A stretch of DNA of 64,000 nucleotides. Origin: Onthophagus taurus. Lineage: Eukaryota > Arthropoda > Insecta > Coleoptera > Scarabaeidae. Within the stretch, counting starts at the first letter, position 1; each line of letters opens with the position of its first letter. A program made the position numbers and the translations under genes. The notes beneath the pieces are model-generated. The model searched no databases. It worked only from the letters and a program-made list of their open reading frames with translations, and was not told where the DNA came from. Of the stretch, positions 47,337 to 59,800 are shown one piece after another. The stretch lies in NCBI RefSeq assembly GCF_036711975.1, contig NC_091972.1, forward strand, positions 6,887,001-6,951,000, written 5' to 3'.

Positions 47337-48219
47337 ATGCCGAAAAATATAGGTAAGTATCTCAATTTGATCATTAAAAGATTGGTGAGTTTTCGAGTTT
47401 ACCTTTTTTTTTTTGAGGACCCGGACCTGGAGCTTACATGCTCCCACCAACGGTTGGTTACCCACATCACGATGCATCACGGTATCGCAATCCCGAATAC
47501 AGTATGGGAATACGTTTGGGCGGAAATAAACAAGCAATCGGTCCTGGTCCAAAATATGAAATATCAAAGGTTACAAAATATGGAAAAATAACGGATCCAG
47601 CATACAGTATTGGTATGAAGCTGAAAACGCAGGGTAATTAAAGTTCAATTATTTTTATGATTTATCCATTATTTAGTAACAAAATATTTATAGGTGCTTT
47701 TAAGCCACCTGGCCCGGGAGCATATAGCCCAGAACTTTGTCCGCGCATGAAAGAACCTAGACCTCCAGCATATAGTATAGCAGCAAGGACTAAAGGTTTC
47801 CAACCGTTTAATACACCAGGTGCTAACCAATATCCATTGCCCAGTACGCTTGGGCCTAAAGTACCAAATCTACGAGCATCTGCAGCTTATACTATGTAAG
47901 TTTTAACATAACTCACTCGAAGAGATGTTATGTTTTCGTATTTCCGTTTAGTGCTGGAAAATTTGGTTTCAAAGGATCAGAGCAATCACCTGGACCCGCT
48001 CGTTATGGAGAAACGAGGGCAACCATATACAAACCTGCCCCGCCAAGATATACAATGGGTGTTAAGACGCAAGCGGTTGTCAAGCCGTGCGGTCCAGGAC
48101 CGGCCGCTTACTTGCCGAAATTGGGACGTTGCACCCTTGCGCCTGGTTTCTCATTTGGGCATCGTACAAGTAATGATCCGTATATCACGGCAGGGGATGA
48201 TATGCCATGCAAGAATTGA
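47337..48219 (+). CDS. ODF3/CIMAP-type SHIPPO-repeat protein
   Basis: Exons 47337-47352 (16 nt), 47418-47633, 47694-47895 and 47952-48219 give 233 aa. SHIPPO repeats are PGPGAY-type motifs with following AYS/YTMG segments. Visible are GPGPGAYMLPPTVG, PAYSIGMKL, PPGPGAYSPE, PAYSIAART, TPGANQYPLP, SPGPARYGE, PRYTMGVKT and GPGPAAYLP. The length is close to human ODF3 (254 aa). The family decorates sperm-tail and ciliary microtubules, so axonemal use is likely. The first coding exon encodes only MPKNI plus one base; its donor GTAAGT is strong. Convergent with RBM34. Confidence 0.88.
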
Positions 48220-48584
48220 TGGCAGCAAATCACTACATTAATTTGATATGAAACACCAACTAAAATAAATTAAAAATTTTTAAAATGAATTATGACCTAT
48301 CACATTTAATTTAAATGTATATTATATGTTAGGGTTTGTCACGCGAATACTTTTTGTAACTAGATATGTATGTAATAAAAGAACAGTGATATTTGTACAA
48401 CAATACGTTTATTTTGTTTAAATGATCGATCTAAGATTAAATTTAAATCCACATTTTTTAATTTGAGGTTGGATGAAAAAAATTTGTTATTTCGGTGCAA
48501 TTTTCTTAATCAATTTCTTCTTCTGCACATCACCCTTATTAAATTTTTTCTAATAAAAGAAAATTAAATTAAAACAAAATTACA
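48220..48584. other. convergent 3' ends of the SHIPPO gene and RBM34
   Basis: Contains polyadenylation-like aataaa/ataaaa strings for the plus-strand gene near 48,265-48,380 and the RBM34 3' flank. Nothing else was recognised. Confidence 0.5.
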
Positions 48585-51500
48585 TTAAAAAGTCGTTTCA
48601 AATACCTTTTTGTTAACAATTTTTTTTCCTTGATAATCTTGTCCACTTTTATACGTCTTAACAATTTTTGTTGCATCAGAAGGTTTGTTGACATTTGTTG
48701 TGGGATTCTTAGATTTCTTAGAAACACATGCAGATATTCTTAGTTCCCGATTTCTCATCTTAACATTTTCCATTTGCAATGCCAATTCAACGGAATCGGC
48801 CGATTTAAAGTTCACGTAACCAAAACCTTTACCTACATTTGTTTTACCATCACGTACTAATCGAACGCTTTCGATTTCGCCACATTCTTGAAATAAATTC
48901 CACAATTCATCTTCTTCAGCATCTAAAATAAAATTTTATAGTATAAAACACTTACATTACATTACATAAATTAAATATCGAGTCGGCGGACTACCATTTT
49001 TAGGTTTAAGCAATATGCCCAAAACTGCTCCGATATGTCCTACCAATGGGCTGCGGAAGACACTATAAGCACTGATATTGTGCTATCAATGCCGTCAGAT
49101 TTGACGGGATCACTATCAGTGACTAATGTTCGAAACCAGTTTGTACTGCCCGAACGGCAGTCCTAGATCGAAAATGCTCTGGTTCAGGCAGATATTTGCA
49201 TGTTCACAGATGGATCAAAAACGCCGGAAGGGGTCGGGGCAGGAGTATACTGCAGACACTTCGGATCAAGCAAGCATACAGCCTGGGTACAGTATTCCAG
49301 GCGGATGTATTTGCTATTGACTTAGGTGTTAAAATCCTTCTTGAGAGAGGGGTGAACGGTTTCTCGCAAAACTTATCACTCGATTTTTTTTTATACAATC
49401 ATACAATTTGATATGTTCGTCGCGTAGAGGGATTTATCCTGTATCAAAATATGCAAAAAAAAACATATGCATCCCATTTAAAATAACAATGTTGGTTGCC
49501 ATAGCAACGATACAAAAAACAATGTAAACAAGCAAATATTGCCAAAAAATGAGAAACAGCCGACACGTACACGCAATTATTTGGTTGTACTCTCCATAAA
49601 TTATTATCAGATTCAAATAATCTTCATTACTAAATCCCAAACGTAGCATTGTTTGAGAACGGACCACTACAAAAAGTAACCAAGTCATCACAGCAACAGA
49701 AATAAACCATAGCCTTAGCAAATGTTAAACTGTTTATTTTTTCCGTCGTTCTTGTGTTGATATTTCTTGTGATTCCGTTTAAGAATCGTTGTAATACGGT
49801 AAACATACATTTTAAGAATAGGACAATTTACATAAAGTTGATCCAAAACTTTTCATAAAATTCAGAAATCAATACATATGTTAGGGTTGCCATTTAAAAA
49901 AATTGACTTTTAGGGCTTTTCTTATGGTTAACTTTGATATTATAATTTGAACAGCCTGTATAGCATTTCGAAGAACCTTACTAATCCCCTGATAATAGAT
50001 AAATAATAGACAATAGATTTCCGGCGGTCAGAGTAGATGATAAATTATTGTAACAATGCAGCTGTCATCTTTAAAACAAAAATTAATATCACAAAAATGA
50101 CTCAACTTAGGCATAGGATATGTAACATACAATTGGCCTAAAATTAAACAAACATTGCAAAAATTTAATAAAATACAGGTTGTTCCATTTGAAATATGAA
50201 AATTGTCACGACTTCCGGTGTAACCACAAGTACCCGGATTCAGAACATATTTGAGTTAAAAAGTTCGCCTCAAACATCATAAGACCGCAAATTGTATACA
50301 GGACATTCCATTCCGAAATGTTTATAATAACCGCACGGGAACTGTTTAAACGAACTGTTTTTCGTCCAATAGCAATTCAACAAAAGCTTAGAGAAACGCC
50401 TTCGGAGATAGTAAATCATAGTCAGGCAATCGGTCTCACCCCCGGCCGGTCCACCGCGCCGTTCTAAACTAGTTTCGCACATGTACTCACCAATAGATTC
50501 GACATGGAATGAGAAATAAACTTTTTCTGTGATTCACGGAGAATCGCTATTAGACAACATTGGCGGTTATTATAAACATTTCGGAAAAATTTTATTAGAA
50601 AGATCGCTAAATACGGGACACCTGTATATTTATAGTCAGAGAACTAATAGCTAATAGAACAGCTATGTAAGTATGTTTGGTTGTCTATACATCCAAATCT
50701 TAGTTCATACGTTTATTTATGGTCTATACGTATTTTTTTATTCCGATTACTAATATGTTTTTAGCAGTAAATAAATTCATACATATCAAATCAATAATAA
50801 AAATGTTTCAAGTACATTGAATACTATTTTATCGACCTAGATAAACGGTACAATTAGTTGTTCCCCTGATTCCCAAATTTCTACGTATTTATAACGAAGT
50901 TAACGACTTGGCAACGTCGATCGCTTCACAATTGATACAGTTGATACGCTCTTTTGCTTAGCACACAACTTTAGATTTCGTGTTGTTACTTAATATTGTT
51001 GGTATTAACACTTAAATAATTAGAACAGTGTCTGCAGTCATTAGTACAATTGTACAGTCGAAGTGATTAAAAAATGTCTCAACAAAGCTTTATTAATTCA
51101 TTGCCTTTACCTGCGTATTGGTGTCCCAATGGCGGGAGTTATTATGGAAAATTTACCTTATCTCCATGGTGTGAAGAATACAGAAAGGTAGAAGAAGTCT
51201 TTTATGATTGTATCAAATCTAATTATTACAACTATAATATTAAGAATATTAAGAGGATACAGAATATTGAATTCTATGGAAAATTCTTCTTGAGAAAACA
51301 ACAACTGGCTTCGTACGAATTTCCAACCTATATGGTAAATAATGGTTCTATAATAAACTTTTATTTTTATTGCTTTGTGTTTTTCTTGTTATAGCGTCGA
51401 ATGTTGCTTGTATTACCAAAGGACTACCTACATGATGCCCTTGAGTATAATTTGGATGAAAGAATAACGAATATCGAAATGCTACTACAAGAAAGTGTAA

Positions 51501-52554
51501 ACAAAAAAATTTCAAAGGGATCAGTTGTGTTAATTGTAAATGTATTATATTCTAACGAGGACGACTTAACCATGACAGAGTGTCATCCATATTTTTCAAG
51601 TGAACATTATATTGAATATATTATAGAACTTCAATAAATGTTAAATGTGTTATTGTTTATCTTTTATACAATAAATTAAATATTTTTAATCATTATTGTA
51701 ACTATTACACATGTACATGTATAATTTGTATCTTGATATACACTTTAAGATATAATAAATCAGAAAAGATATAATACACATTTTAATGAAAAATATTCTT
51801 AAAACAATTTACTTACCAAAACAAACATTTCCTAAAAATATAGCTTTATTCTGATCGGGCTTTTCTACATCATCACAAAGTTTAACACGAATATGATGAT
51901 CTTTGTATTGGCTTCCATTCAATTTGGTTGCTCTTATTGCATCTTTACGATCCATAAATCTATCAAGTTTTTTATTTAATAAAAATATACTAAAATTATC
52001 TAATTAAATGAATACCTAATATAAGCATTAATACTATTCCTATTTTTATGAAATTGTTTCTTAATGATTGCAACTTTTTTTGGTGTTCTCTCATCAGCTA
52101 TAGGAGCACTGCGTAATCTAACACTATCAACTGTACCAAATTTTTCAAATCGACGTTTTAAAATGTTTTTGTTTACATTAATCGGTAAATTACCAACAAA
52201 CAATGTTCGTTTGTTATTTTCTTTATTTATTGTTGATATTTCATCATCAACCTCTTTATTATTATTTATCCTGTGATTCTTATTTTCATTAATGGCATCA
52301 CCAGCAGTAGGTTTATTTAGTTTAATTTTGTTTTTCTTAACTTTTTTTAAATTTATTTTTTGTGGTGCCTCTGTATCATCTGATTTACGCTTCTTTTTTG
52401 ATTCTTCTTGATTTTTCATTGAATTCTTATCATTAACATTATCTTTTGTAACCTTTTTTGACTTCAATTTACATTTTTTTACAACCACATTGGGTTTATT
52501 TGGGGTATTTGAACCAGATATAAAATCCGCTAAATTACCAATTGCATATTCCAT
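48585..52554 (-). CDS. RBM34: RNA-binding protein 34
   Basis: Exons 52554-52016, 51959-51817 and 48922-48585 give 339 aa. A lysine-rich, nucleolar-type N terminus (VKKCKLKSKKV, KKKRKSDD) precedes RRM1 at ~117-205 (KRTLFVGNLP, VDSVRLRSAP, the family's long basic loop KKVAIIKKQF, AYIRF). RRM2 starts ~220 (KAIFLGNVCF) and runs to ~300 (GKGFGYVNF, RELRISAC). This two-RRM layout matches RBM34/Nop12 and suggests a role in ribosome biogenesis. The start at MEYAIGNLADF was chosen because family members start near such a sequence. An in-frame ATG at 52653 would add 33 residues. Intron 2 is 2.9 kb and houses another gene. Confidence 0.9.
48975..49330 (+). mobile_element. Jockey-type LINE RNase H fragment in RBM34 intron 2
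   Basis: Plus-strand pieces include RFKQYAQNCSDMSYQWAAED, SLSVTNVRNQFVLPE and ADICMFTDGSKTPEGVGAGV, the last being the start of an RNase H domain. It shares the KQYAQN.SDMSY stretch with the minus-strand LINE at 39.5 kb, so both come from one family. Truncated at both ends. Confidence 0.82.
49890..50300. mobile_element. second, end-less copy of the aftiphilin-intron mariner family
   Basis: About 300 bp (50,030-50,290) matches the right half of the element at 17,340-17,640. Shared blocks include cagagtagatga, gcagctgtcatctt, ggtatgtaacatacaa-like, gttccatttgaaat and gtgtaaccacaagta. Both TIRs are missing or unrecognisable. Confidence 0.8.
51074..51637 (+). CDS. PARP11/TIPARP-like pseudo-ADP-ribosyltransferase nested in an RBM34 intron
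   Basis: Exons 51074-51334 and 51395-51637 join in phase 0 for 167 aa, on the strand opposite RBM34. Residues ~30-80 resemble the start of a mono-ART PARP catalytic domain: EEYRKVEEVFYDCI, then IKNIKRIQNIEFYGKFFLRK, like EY..V..LF...I..I.RVQNP.LWEKY..KK. The end, HPYFSSEHYIEYIIEL, resembles the terminal QSYPEYII-Y strand. Between them the family's LFHGTS and FGQGSYFA motifs are not found: the LFHGT position reads MLLVLPKD, and the tyrosine loop is shortened. NAD-dependent catalysis is therefore unlikely. The frame is intact, suggesting a used protein or a young degenerate one. It could also be an unrelated small protein; the match is by eye. Confidence 0.6.
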
Positions 52555-52890
52555 AGTGAAATTATTATTTTTACCTTTATTCTTAATAATTTTATGAAAA
52601 CTGATGTATGTTTGACATGCGCTTACAACATTATAGGTTATATTTCCTTGCATAAAGCGTGTTTCGATTATACCATAAATAACCTTTCCATGAAATCATA
52701 TTATCTAATCACATTGGCTGAATATATTTTAAATTATTACATTTTATTGATATAATATTCTTAAATAAATCGATTATTAACTGACGATGTTAATATATTA
52801 ATTAAATATCGAAATCATTATTGAAATATATTTAACCGAACATTGCTATCTTAACTTCACTAATCAAACCAAACTTGTGGATTATCAAAA
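52555..52890. promoter_or_regulatory. divergent promoter of RBM34 and TM2D1
   Basis: A 336-bp head-to-head spacer, AT-rich, without an obvious core element apart from aaatcgattatt at ~52,770. If the RBM34 start is 52653 the spacer is 237 bp. Confidence 0.45.
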
Positions 52891-53585
52891 ATGTATTTTT
52901 CTTCGTTTAAAACAAGTTTATTTCTTTTATTATTTAAATTCACTAGTACTTCACAACATTTAATTGCTAAGATACCTGTTGCAACTATGGTGGATTCACA
53001 GATGGATTGCAATACATTAAGAATGGGACAGTATTTATGTCCCGATCCCAAATTAAATCAAATCGACCCTAAAACGCAACAATTCAAAGGATGCACCAAA
53101 GAAAATAAAGCGAAAGGTAAAAGATTACAAACAAACACAATTTTTCAACTAATTATTTTCTGTTCTAGTGTTGTGTATAGCTGTGGAGGGAATTATTTGT
53201 AAAGAAACTAGTAATTCCTCATTTACAAAGGATTTGCCTTGTAAATGGACGTATGTTTGTATTAATTTCTTTATTAGTTCATTATATACATTATCATTAT
53301 AATTACAGGAATGGTTATTCATTTGAAACGGCTTTGTTGTTATCTGTATTCTTGGGAATGTTTGGAGTAGACCGTTTTTATTTGGGTTATCCAGCAATGG
53401 GCCTAGCTAAGTTTTGCACATTAGGATTTATGTTTGTTGGTCAATTAATTGACATCATTTTAATATCGACTCAAGTAACAGGACCGGCTGATGGGTCTGG
53501 GTATATTATGCCATATTATGGCCCTCAATTAAAAATTATTCGTAGTGATAACTGGACTTATAGATTAAGACAGGATGATTGGTAG
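52891..53585 (+). CDS. amrt: TM2 domain-containing protein 1 (amaretto)
   Basis: Exons 52891-53116, 53169-53250 and 53309-53585 give 194 aa. A signal peptide covers ~1-25 (SLFLLLFKFTSTSQ). The cysteine-bearing extracellular part has CNTLRMGQYLCPDP, like the TM2D1 family's LGQYICKDP. The TM2 domain at ~104-165 has two membrane segments (ALLLSVFLGMFGVDRF, AKFCTLGFMFVGQLIDIIL) around the conserved DRF at 124-126. It ends GPADGSGYIMPYYGP, closest to TM2D1. TM2D proteins are linked to Notch signalling and phagocytic functions in Drosophila. A complete gene. Confidence 0.93.
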
Positions 53586-53784
53586 CAATACCTCTATATG
53601 TATTATAAATAAGATGTACAGATTGCTATAATATTATAGGCTATGTTAAATATTTGTAAATATAATAATTTTAATAATTGTTTATTTGATTTCTCATCGA
53701 AATGAGTCTTTTATTATTATTTTTAATGCTTTAACCTATTAAAATACAAGAAAATTTTGAATTACCCGGTAAGTTCAAATATGT

Positions 53785-53797
53785 GCCCTCTGGTGGC
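53785..53797 (-). promoter_or_regulatory. CTCF-core-like site upstream of XNP
   Basis: On the minus strand the sequence reads GCCACCAGAGGGC, an exact fit to the CTCF core CCACNAGRGGGC-type motif. It lies ~85 bp before the XNP ATG, between TM2D1 and XNP. Occupancy is not shown by sequence. Confidence 0.45.
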
Positions 53798-53878
53798 AAA
53801 TTAGTATATCAGGATAACCATAACATAACCTGTTAGTTTGAAGGATAGCAATTTTGTGATATATCTCGGTAATTCAAC

Positions 53879-56800
53879 ATGGAAAATGTTGAAAACATAA
53901 AATCGAAATGCTTTTCGATTTATTCTTATTTGAAATTTATGGGGGAATACGCCTCAGATCAAATTACAGATAGTTTAGCCTGTGAACCAAACAAGATAAA
54001 TATCCTATATAGTACCACTACCAAGTTGATTGAAACTTTACAACAAAAATTAACAATGTATGCTAGTGATATGGCTAAACTGTCTACAGTAACGTTACCT
54101 ACAACTTCTTCGGATACTTTAAGCAATTCAACCTCTTCCCCTAGTACTATTATTACCGATATGCTGGACATCAAAAAAGGTATTAGTACATTTGAAATCT
54201 TATTTTTTGATATCTAAATAAATCTTATTTAGATTTTAATTGCTTGAGCTTAAAGAGAAAAAGGAGCATAGAAGAATATACAGATGATGATTTCCTTGAA
54301 AGTTCTCAATTTCAAGTTGAACATACAAAACATGAACAATGTATGTTTACTTATTTGTTACCCCTAACATTATTAAAGTGTTTGGTTGTGAATAATTTAT
54401 ATTAAAAATAATAATTTATAAATTACAGCTAAAGATGATATTCAAATGATCGATAATGATACCAAGGAACCTAATGCATCAAATATCACAGATAGTGATG
54501 AGACATATTGTTCTGAGATTGAAAATAGAGACGAAGACAATGAAGCAGATTTAATAAAAACCTTGAACAGACTTGGTGAAAATGATGAAGACGAAGAAAA
54601 TACATCAAAGTACTGTTTAAATGGTTCTACCGGGTGTCCCAATAAGGGTATGGAACAGCTGTATCTCAAAAATAGTAAGGCCTTAAAGTACCTACTATCA
54701 AATGATGTCAAAGTTATACCTCATCATCTAACTTTCTGAGATAATGGGGATTTATGTGTCTTTATATCAGTTACCTTTAGATCTTGCCATTTTTAATATA
54801 CAGCCGCTCCATATCCTTATCAGAACACCCGGTATATACATATTTAGTGTGTTAATTATTTTTCTTTTAGTAGCAACCTAAATATAAATGATGTCAATTT
54901 AACATTGTCTGATTCATTTTCTGACCTTGAAGACTCGTTAAGTACTAATTCTTCTCCCTCAACAATTGATAGTGAGGCTGAAAATTATAAATATACAGAT
55001 GAGGATTATTGTGAAATTAATGGGGTTAAACCATGTTATGTATTATTAACTGACATTGGCTCTAGGAAACGTAAAGTCACAATTAGTGAAGAAGAAAAAG
55101 CAAAGCGTGAAATTAATCGGTTAGTTTTCCAATTTTATCTTAATTAGTGGTCTTAATAATGTGTTTCTTTAAGCCTGACAAATATGACAACATTAGAAAA
55201 TCCACCAACTATTATCAGGAATGATACACCAGCTAAAAAACGAAGACGTTTGGAATCGATGGTGGAATCGGATGAAGATTCCGAAGCTAGCACTGTCCCA
55301 ATTGTGGAAGAAGATTATGAAGCAATGATAGATTTAGAGCAGGCACTGGGTTTGGAAGATTCGTGCAATAATGTATCTGATGGTATATTCCTGCAACATC
55401 AACTCCTATTTGGCTTGGGTGAATCCGATGGAGAAGAAGAAGATGAAAGAAATGAATCCTTAGATTCACAAAGTGACAAGAATAAACATAAAACAAAACG
55501 AATATATAAAGTAAAGTTGTATATATATATTTCTTTCTTACACTTTGCTCATTATATCTCAATTACAATTAGCGACGAGTTACAAGACTTCTATCAAGTT
55601 CAAGTGATGACTCAGATAGTACAAAACAGGATTGGCAAAGAGATCCATTGTTAACTGCTAGATTATCACCAGTAGTAGATGATTCGGGGGAAGAGGGGTG
55701 TGATGAGGATAATTTACTTAAAGTTCTTTCCAAAGAAATAGTAGATAATAAGACTTCACTCACAAAAACAGAACTGGATAGGTATATTATAAACATTAAA
55801 AAAATTAAATGACTGAATAATGAATGATTAACTATCTTTTAGTACATCACCAACTGAATTTGTGTTATTAGATTCAACTAATGAATCTGACTGTGAATTG
55901 TAAGTATCATGTGTTCAATAAAAAACTCCATGCTGTTATGTAAAGTTATAAAGTCATGTTAATTAATAATAAATAATTAGTATTTTATTAAATATACTAT
56001 TTAAATTTTAGTATAGGAAATAGCGAAATGCGCGACAAAGGACGTAAAAACATTCGAGCTGTAAGAATTACAATAATTATTTTTTATAAAATCTAAATAA
56101 ATAAGGAAAAAATAAATGATTTTTAGATTAAAACAAATAAAGAGTTAGCTGAAATTACTCAGAAAGCGCAACAGAGCGAAATGGAACATATCGAACGGGT
56201 GAGCCAACTAAGCAAAAGGCTAGAATACTCTAAGTCACAAAGTAATGATTTAACAAACATGGATCTTATCTTAGATGTTGACAAGGACTTTAAGCCATTG
56301 ATTGTTATTGATAGACAACTATCAACTAAATTAAAGGATCATCAAAAGCATGGTGTATACTTTATGTGGGCCAATTGCTTTGAGAGTGTTGAGAGTATTG
56401 AATCATCAAATGGAACAGGTTGTATTCTAGCTCATTGTATGGGCCTTGGAAAATCATTTCAAGTAAAAAACATCTAATATGTTACATAGATAATTAATTA
56501 TTTTGTCGTTTATTGTTTTTAAAGGCAATTACCTTGATACACACTCTTTTCAAATACAAAGAATTAACAAGAACCAACCATGTTTTAATAGTGTGTCCTT
56601 TATCAACGGCTCAAAATTGGAAAAATGAATTTAAAAAAATGTTACAAGATGTTGAATCTGTCAATGTTAATGTTCGATTAATGGGGTGTGTTTTTAATTT
56701 TCAAACAATTAGATTATTTATAATCAATTTTTTTTTTTAGCAAAAACTTATCAAAAGTTAAAAAAGAGCAGGTTGTCGCTGCTTGGCACGGTGAGGGTGG

Positions 56801-59800
56801 AGTTTTAATATTGGGATATGAAAGCTTTGTATCGTTGGTTAAAGACTTTGTAGGGACAACTTTTGACACATCCAATATAAGATATAGAGCCTTATTGAAC
56901 CCAGGTAAGTATTTTTTTATTTGAATTTTACCTGTAATTGACAAGTCATATCACAAGGTCCCGATTTAATTATTTGTGATGAAGGACATTCAATAAGGAA
57001 CAAAACAAATAACAGATCGTTATGTTTACATCAGGTTAAAACAAAGCGAAGAATTATATTGACTGGAACACCTTTCCAAAATAATTTGGAAGAGAGTAAG
57101 TGAATTTTTAAAAATTAGAAAAAATTTTAAGAAAAAGTATTTCTTTGTTTTAGTGTATTACATGGTTAACTTTGTTAAACCGAATTTCTTAGGAACAAAA
57201 GAAGAATTTATGAACAGATTTGGTAATCCTATAATTAACGGTGGTTATTTTGATTCAACAGAAGCTGACATTAAACTTATGCAAAAACGTAGTCACGTTT
57301 TGCACACATACTTAAAAAGAACCGTTCAGGTAATAAAAGTAATCAATTCAATAATCATAGAGAACATTTAATTCGATTCTTTTTAGCGATACGAAGCAAC
57401 CGAATTAATAAAGTACATACCAGATAAATATGATTTTACTCTACTAATTTCTTTGCATCCAACTCAGGTTGAATTGTATAATAAATATTTATCTTTGGTA
57501 AAAAGCTTAACTGGAATCAACAATAACCGGTTTCTACTTGATTATACGATGTTAAGACATATTTGGTCGCACCCAAAGTTACTAAAAGAACGAGAAGTAC
57601 GTTGTTCTGCTTTGTTATATCATTAAAATTATTAGATTTTATACTTTATTTGTTTTAGGCGATAAGAAATAAAGAAATTAATAGAGGAACCGACGATGAT
57701 GTGATTATAACCAATAACGTGCATCGCGTCCCAAACAATTGGTACCATTCCGCATATCCAGATGATATCGACCTTTTGGATTATGGTCCAAAACTAGCCA
57801 TTGTGATGAGTATAATAGAAGAGTGCGAATCTATTGGAGATAAAATGTTTGTTGTTTTTTTTTTCTTTATTTACATTATTTATTTATTTAATTTGTATTA
57901 GTGTGATATTTGCGTCGTCTCTATTGAATTTAAATTGTGTGGAACATTTTTTGAAAACAAAAGGAACGACCCGTTGCAAATCTTGGGTGCCAAATGTCGA
58001 TTATGTTCGTATGGATGGGAGCGTACCTTTGGAAGTAAGGAATGAATCCTGCAACAGATTCGCCACTGATAAAAACGTTAGGTTGGTAAAATTAAGTCAG
58101 AGGTAATGCGCACGTCTAATTCAAAATACTTTTATATATGTAGCTTATTTCTTCTCTGCTTTTACTAATGTTTGGAGTACACACTTAGAGGTTTCCTATT
58201 CCTATATCTGATGATACTTTGAGGATTGTTTCATTTATGTAATATACTCCTGTTGTTGCTCCTTTGTGATTGTTGACCCCGCTGCATGACCCTATAACAT
58301 AATCAGGCCTTGTGGATGTATCTGCGAGGTTCTAACTGTTCAGCTAACTTACTGATTAAAACCAAAAGACACATGATCATATTTCCTGAGACCGAAAATT
58401 AAACGGATGCACGAATTTTTAATTTTTTCTCTGATGCCTGGAATCGAAAAAAGCCCTATATATGCTGTCAATGTTATTAAAGTGTGACAATACCAGAGAG
58501 TCGCATAAAAGCTTTTTTGTGTGTTAGTCGAGGTTTTTGACAGACTTACTCAATAGAATAGGATAGGTATTTCCTATCGACAGGTGATAAAACCCATCAA
58601 TAAATTTTTCATTTAACTTCGGGACCCAAACAGAATGATCTGGGTGTTATTAGCGTTTATCTTTAAGCAATATTCCCGAGCCCCATCGATAATTCAGAAA
58701 AAAATAAATAAATCTGCGTATCATCAGCATAATAGTGTACACTGTAGAAATCAACAAAGCTCTTGAAATTTATCGTGTAAATTTTAAATAGATGTTAAAT
58801 AACGCCTTAAATTACGCCTTTAAAGTAATTTTTGAAAAAGCTAATGCGACAGAATCAAGTCCGATATGGTCAAGAATTGATATTAACAAGTCTTGGTTTA
58901 GAGTATCAAATGCTCTGGAGAAATCCAACATCTCCAGGCGAGTCAATCTTTTATAATATATCCATTATATTGTTCATAGCATTTTCACAGCTATGTCCTT
59001 CCCTGAAACCACACTGATTCACTGGAACAATGCGCCCAGCGTTCAGAAACTCTGTCAGTTGTCATCTGTTAACTATTTTTTCCAAAACTTTTGATAAGGA
59101 TCACAAAATGCTTATGGGTCCTAGGCATGAGTATTCGTTTGGACTTGGTACCTTTGGTATCGGTATCACAATGGACATTTTCCATATTGAAGGGAAAAAA
59201 AATTCTAATAGACAAGTATTAATAATATTTGTTATATGAGGTAAGATTACAAGAGAAGCAATTTTTATAAATTTAATAGCAATACCAACCCAACCATTTG
59301 ATCGTATGTTATATAATTAAGTTAAAATATCACTCTCGCACACCAACTTAAATGAGAAAACACCAGGGCCAAATTTTGCCTTACCAAAGTCATTAATCAA
59401 ATTATCAACCTTACAGTGGCCTTAGTATTGAGCTTCTAAAAAGATGTTACTTAGTTCGTCGCCTTTTTTAAGTGTTGTGTATATTAGCACATACTTTAGT
59501 TTGTGAATATGTGAGCAAAATATGTGATTAATTTCTAATCATTTTCGCATAACGATTTTCTTTATAAGAGTATTTTGAAATAAGCGCTCGTATTTTCCCA
59601 TAACTTTATCATTGTCATACAAAAATAGAATGAGTATAGACTAATTTATTATTTCAGAGTGTTTTTGTTATCACAAAAAGTTGGCGGTATGGGTTTGAAT
59701 TTTGTCGCCGCTAATAGGCTTATTTTAATGGATGTTCATTTTAATCCAGCCATGGATAATCAAAGTGTTTACAGAATTGTTAGATTCGGACAAACCAGGA

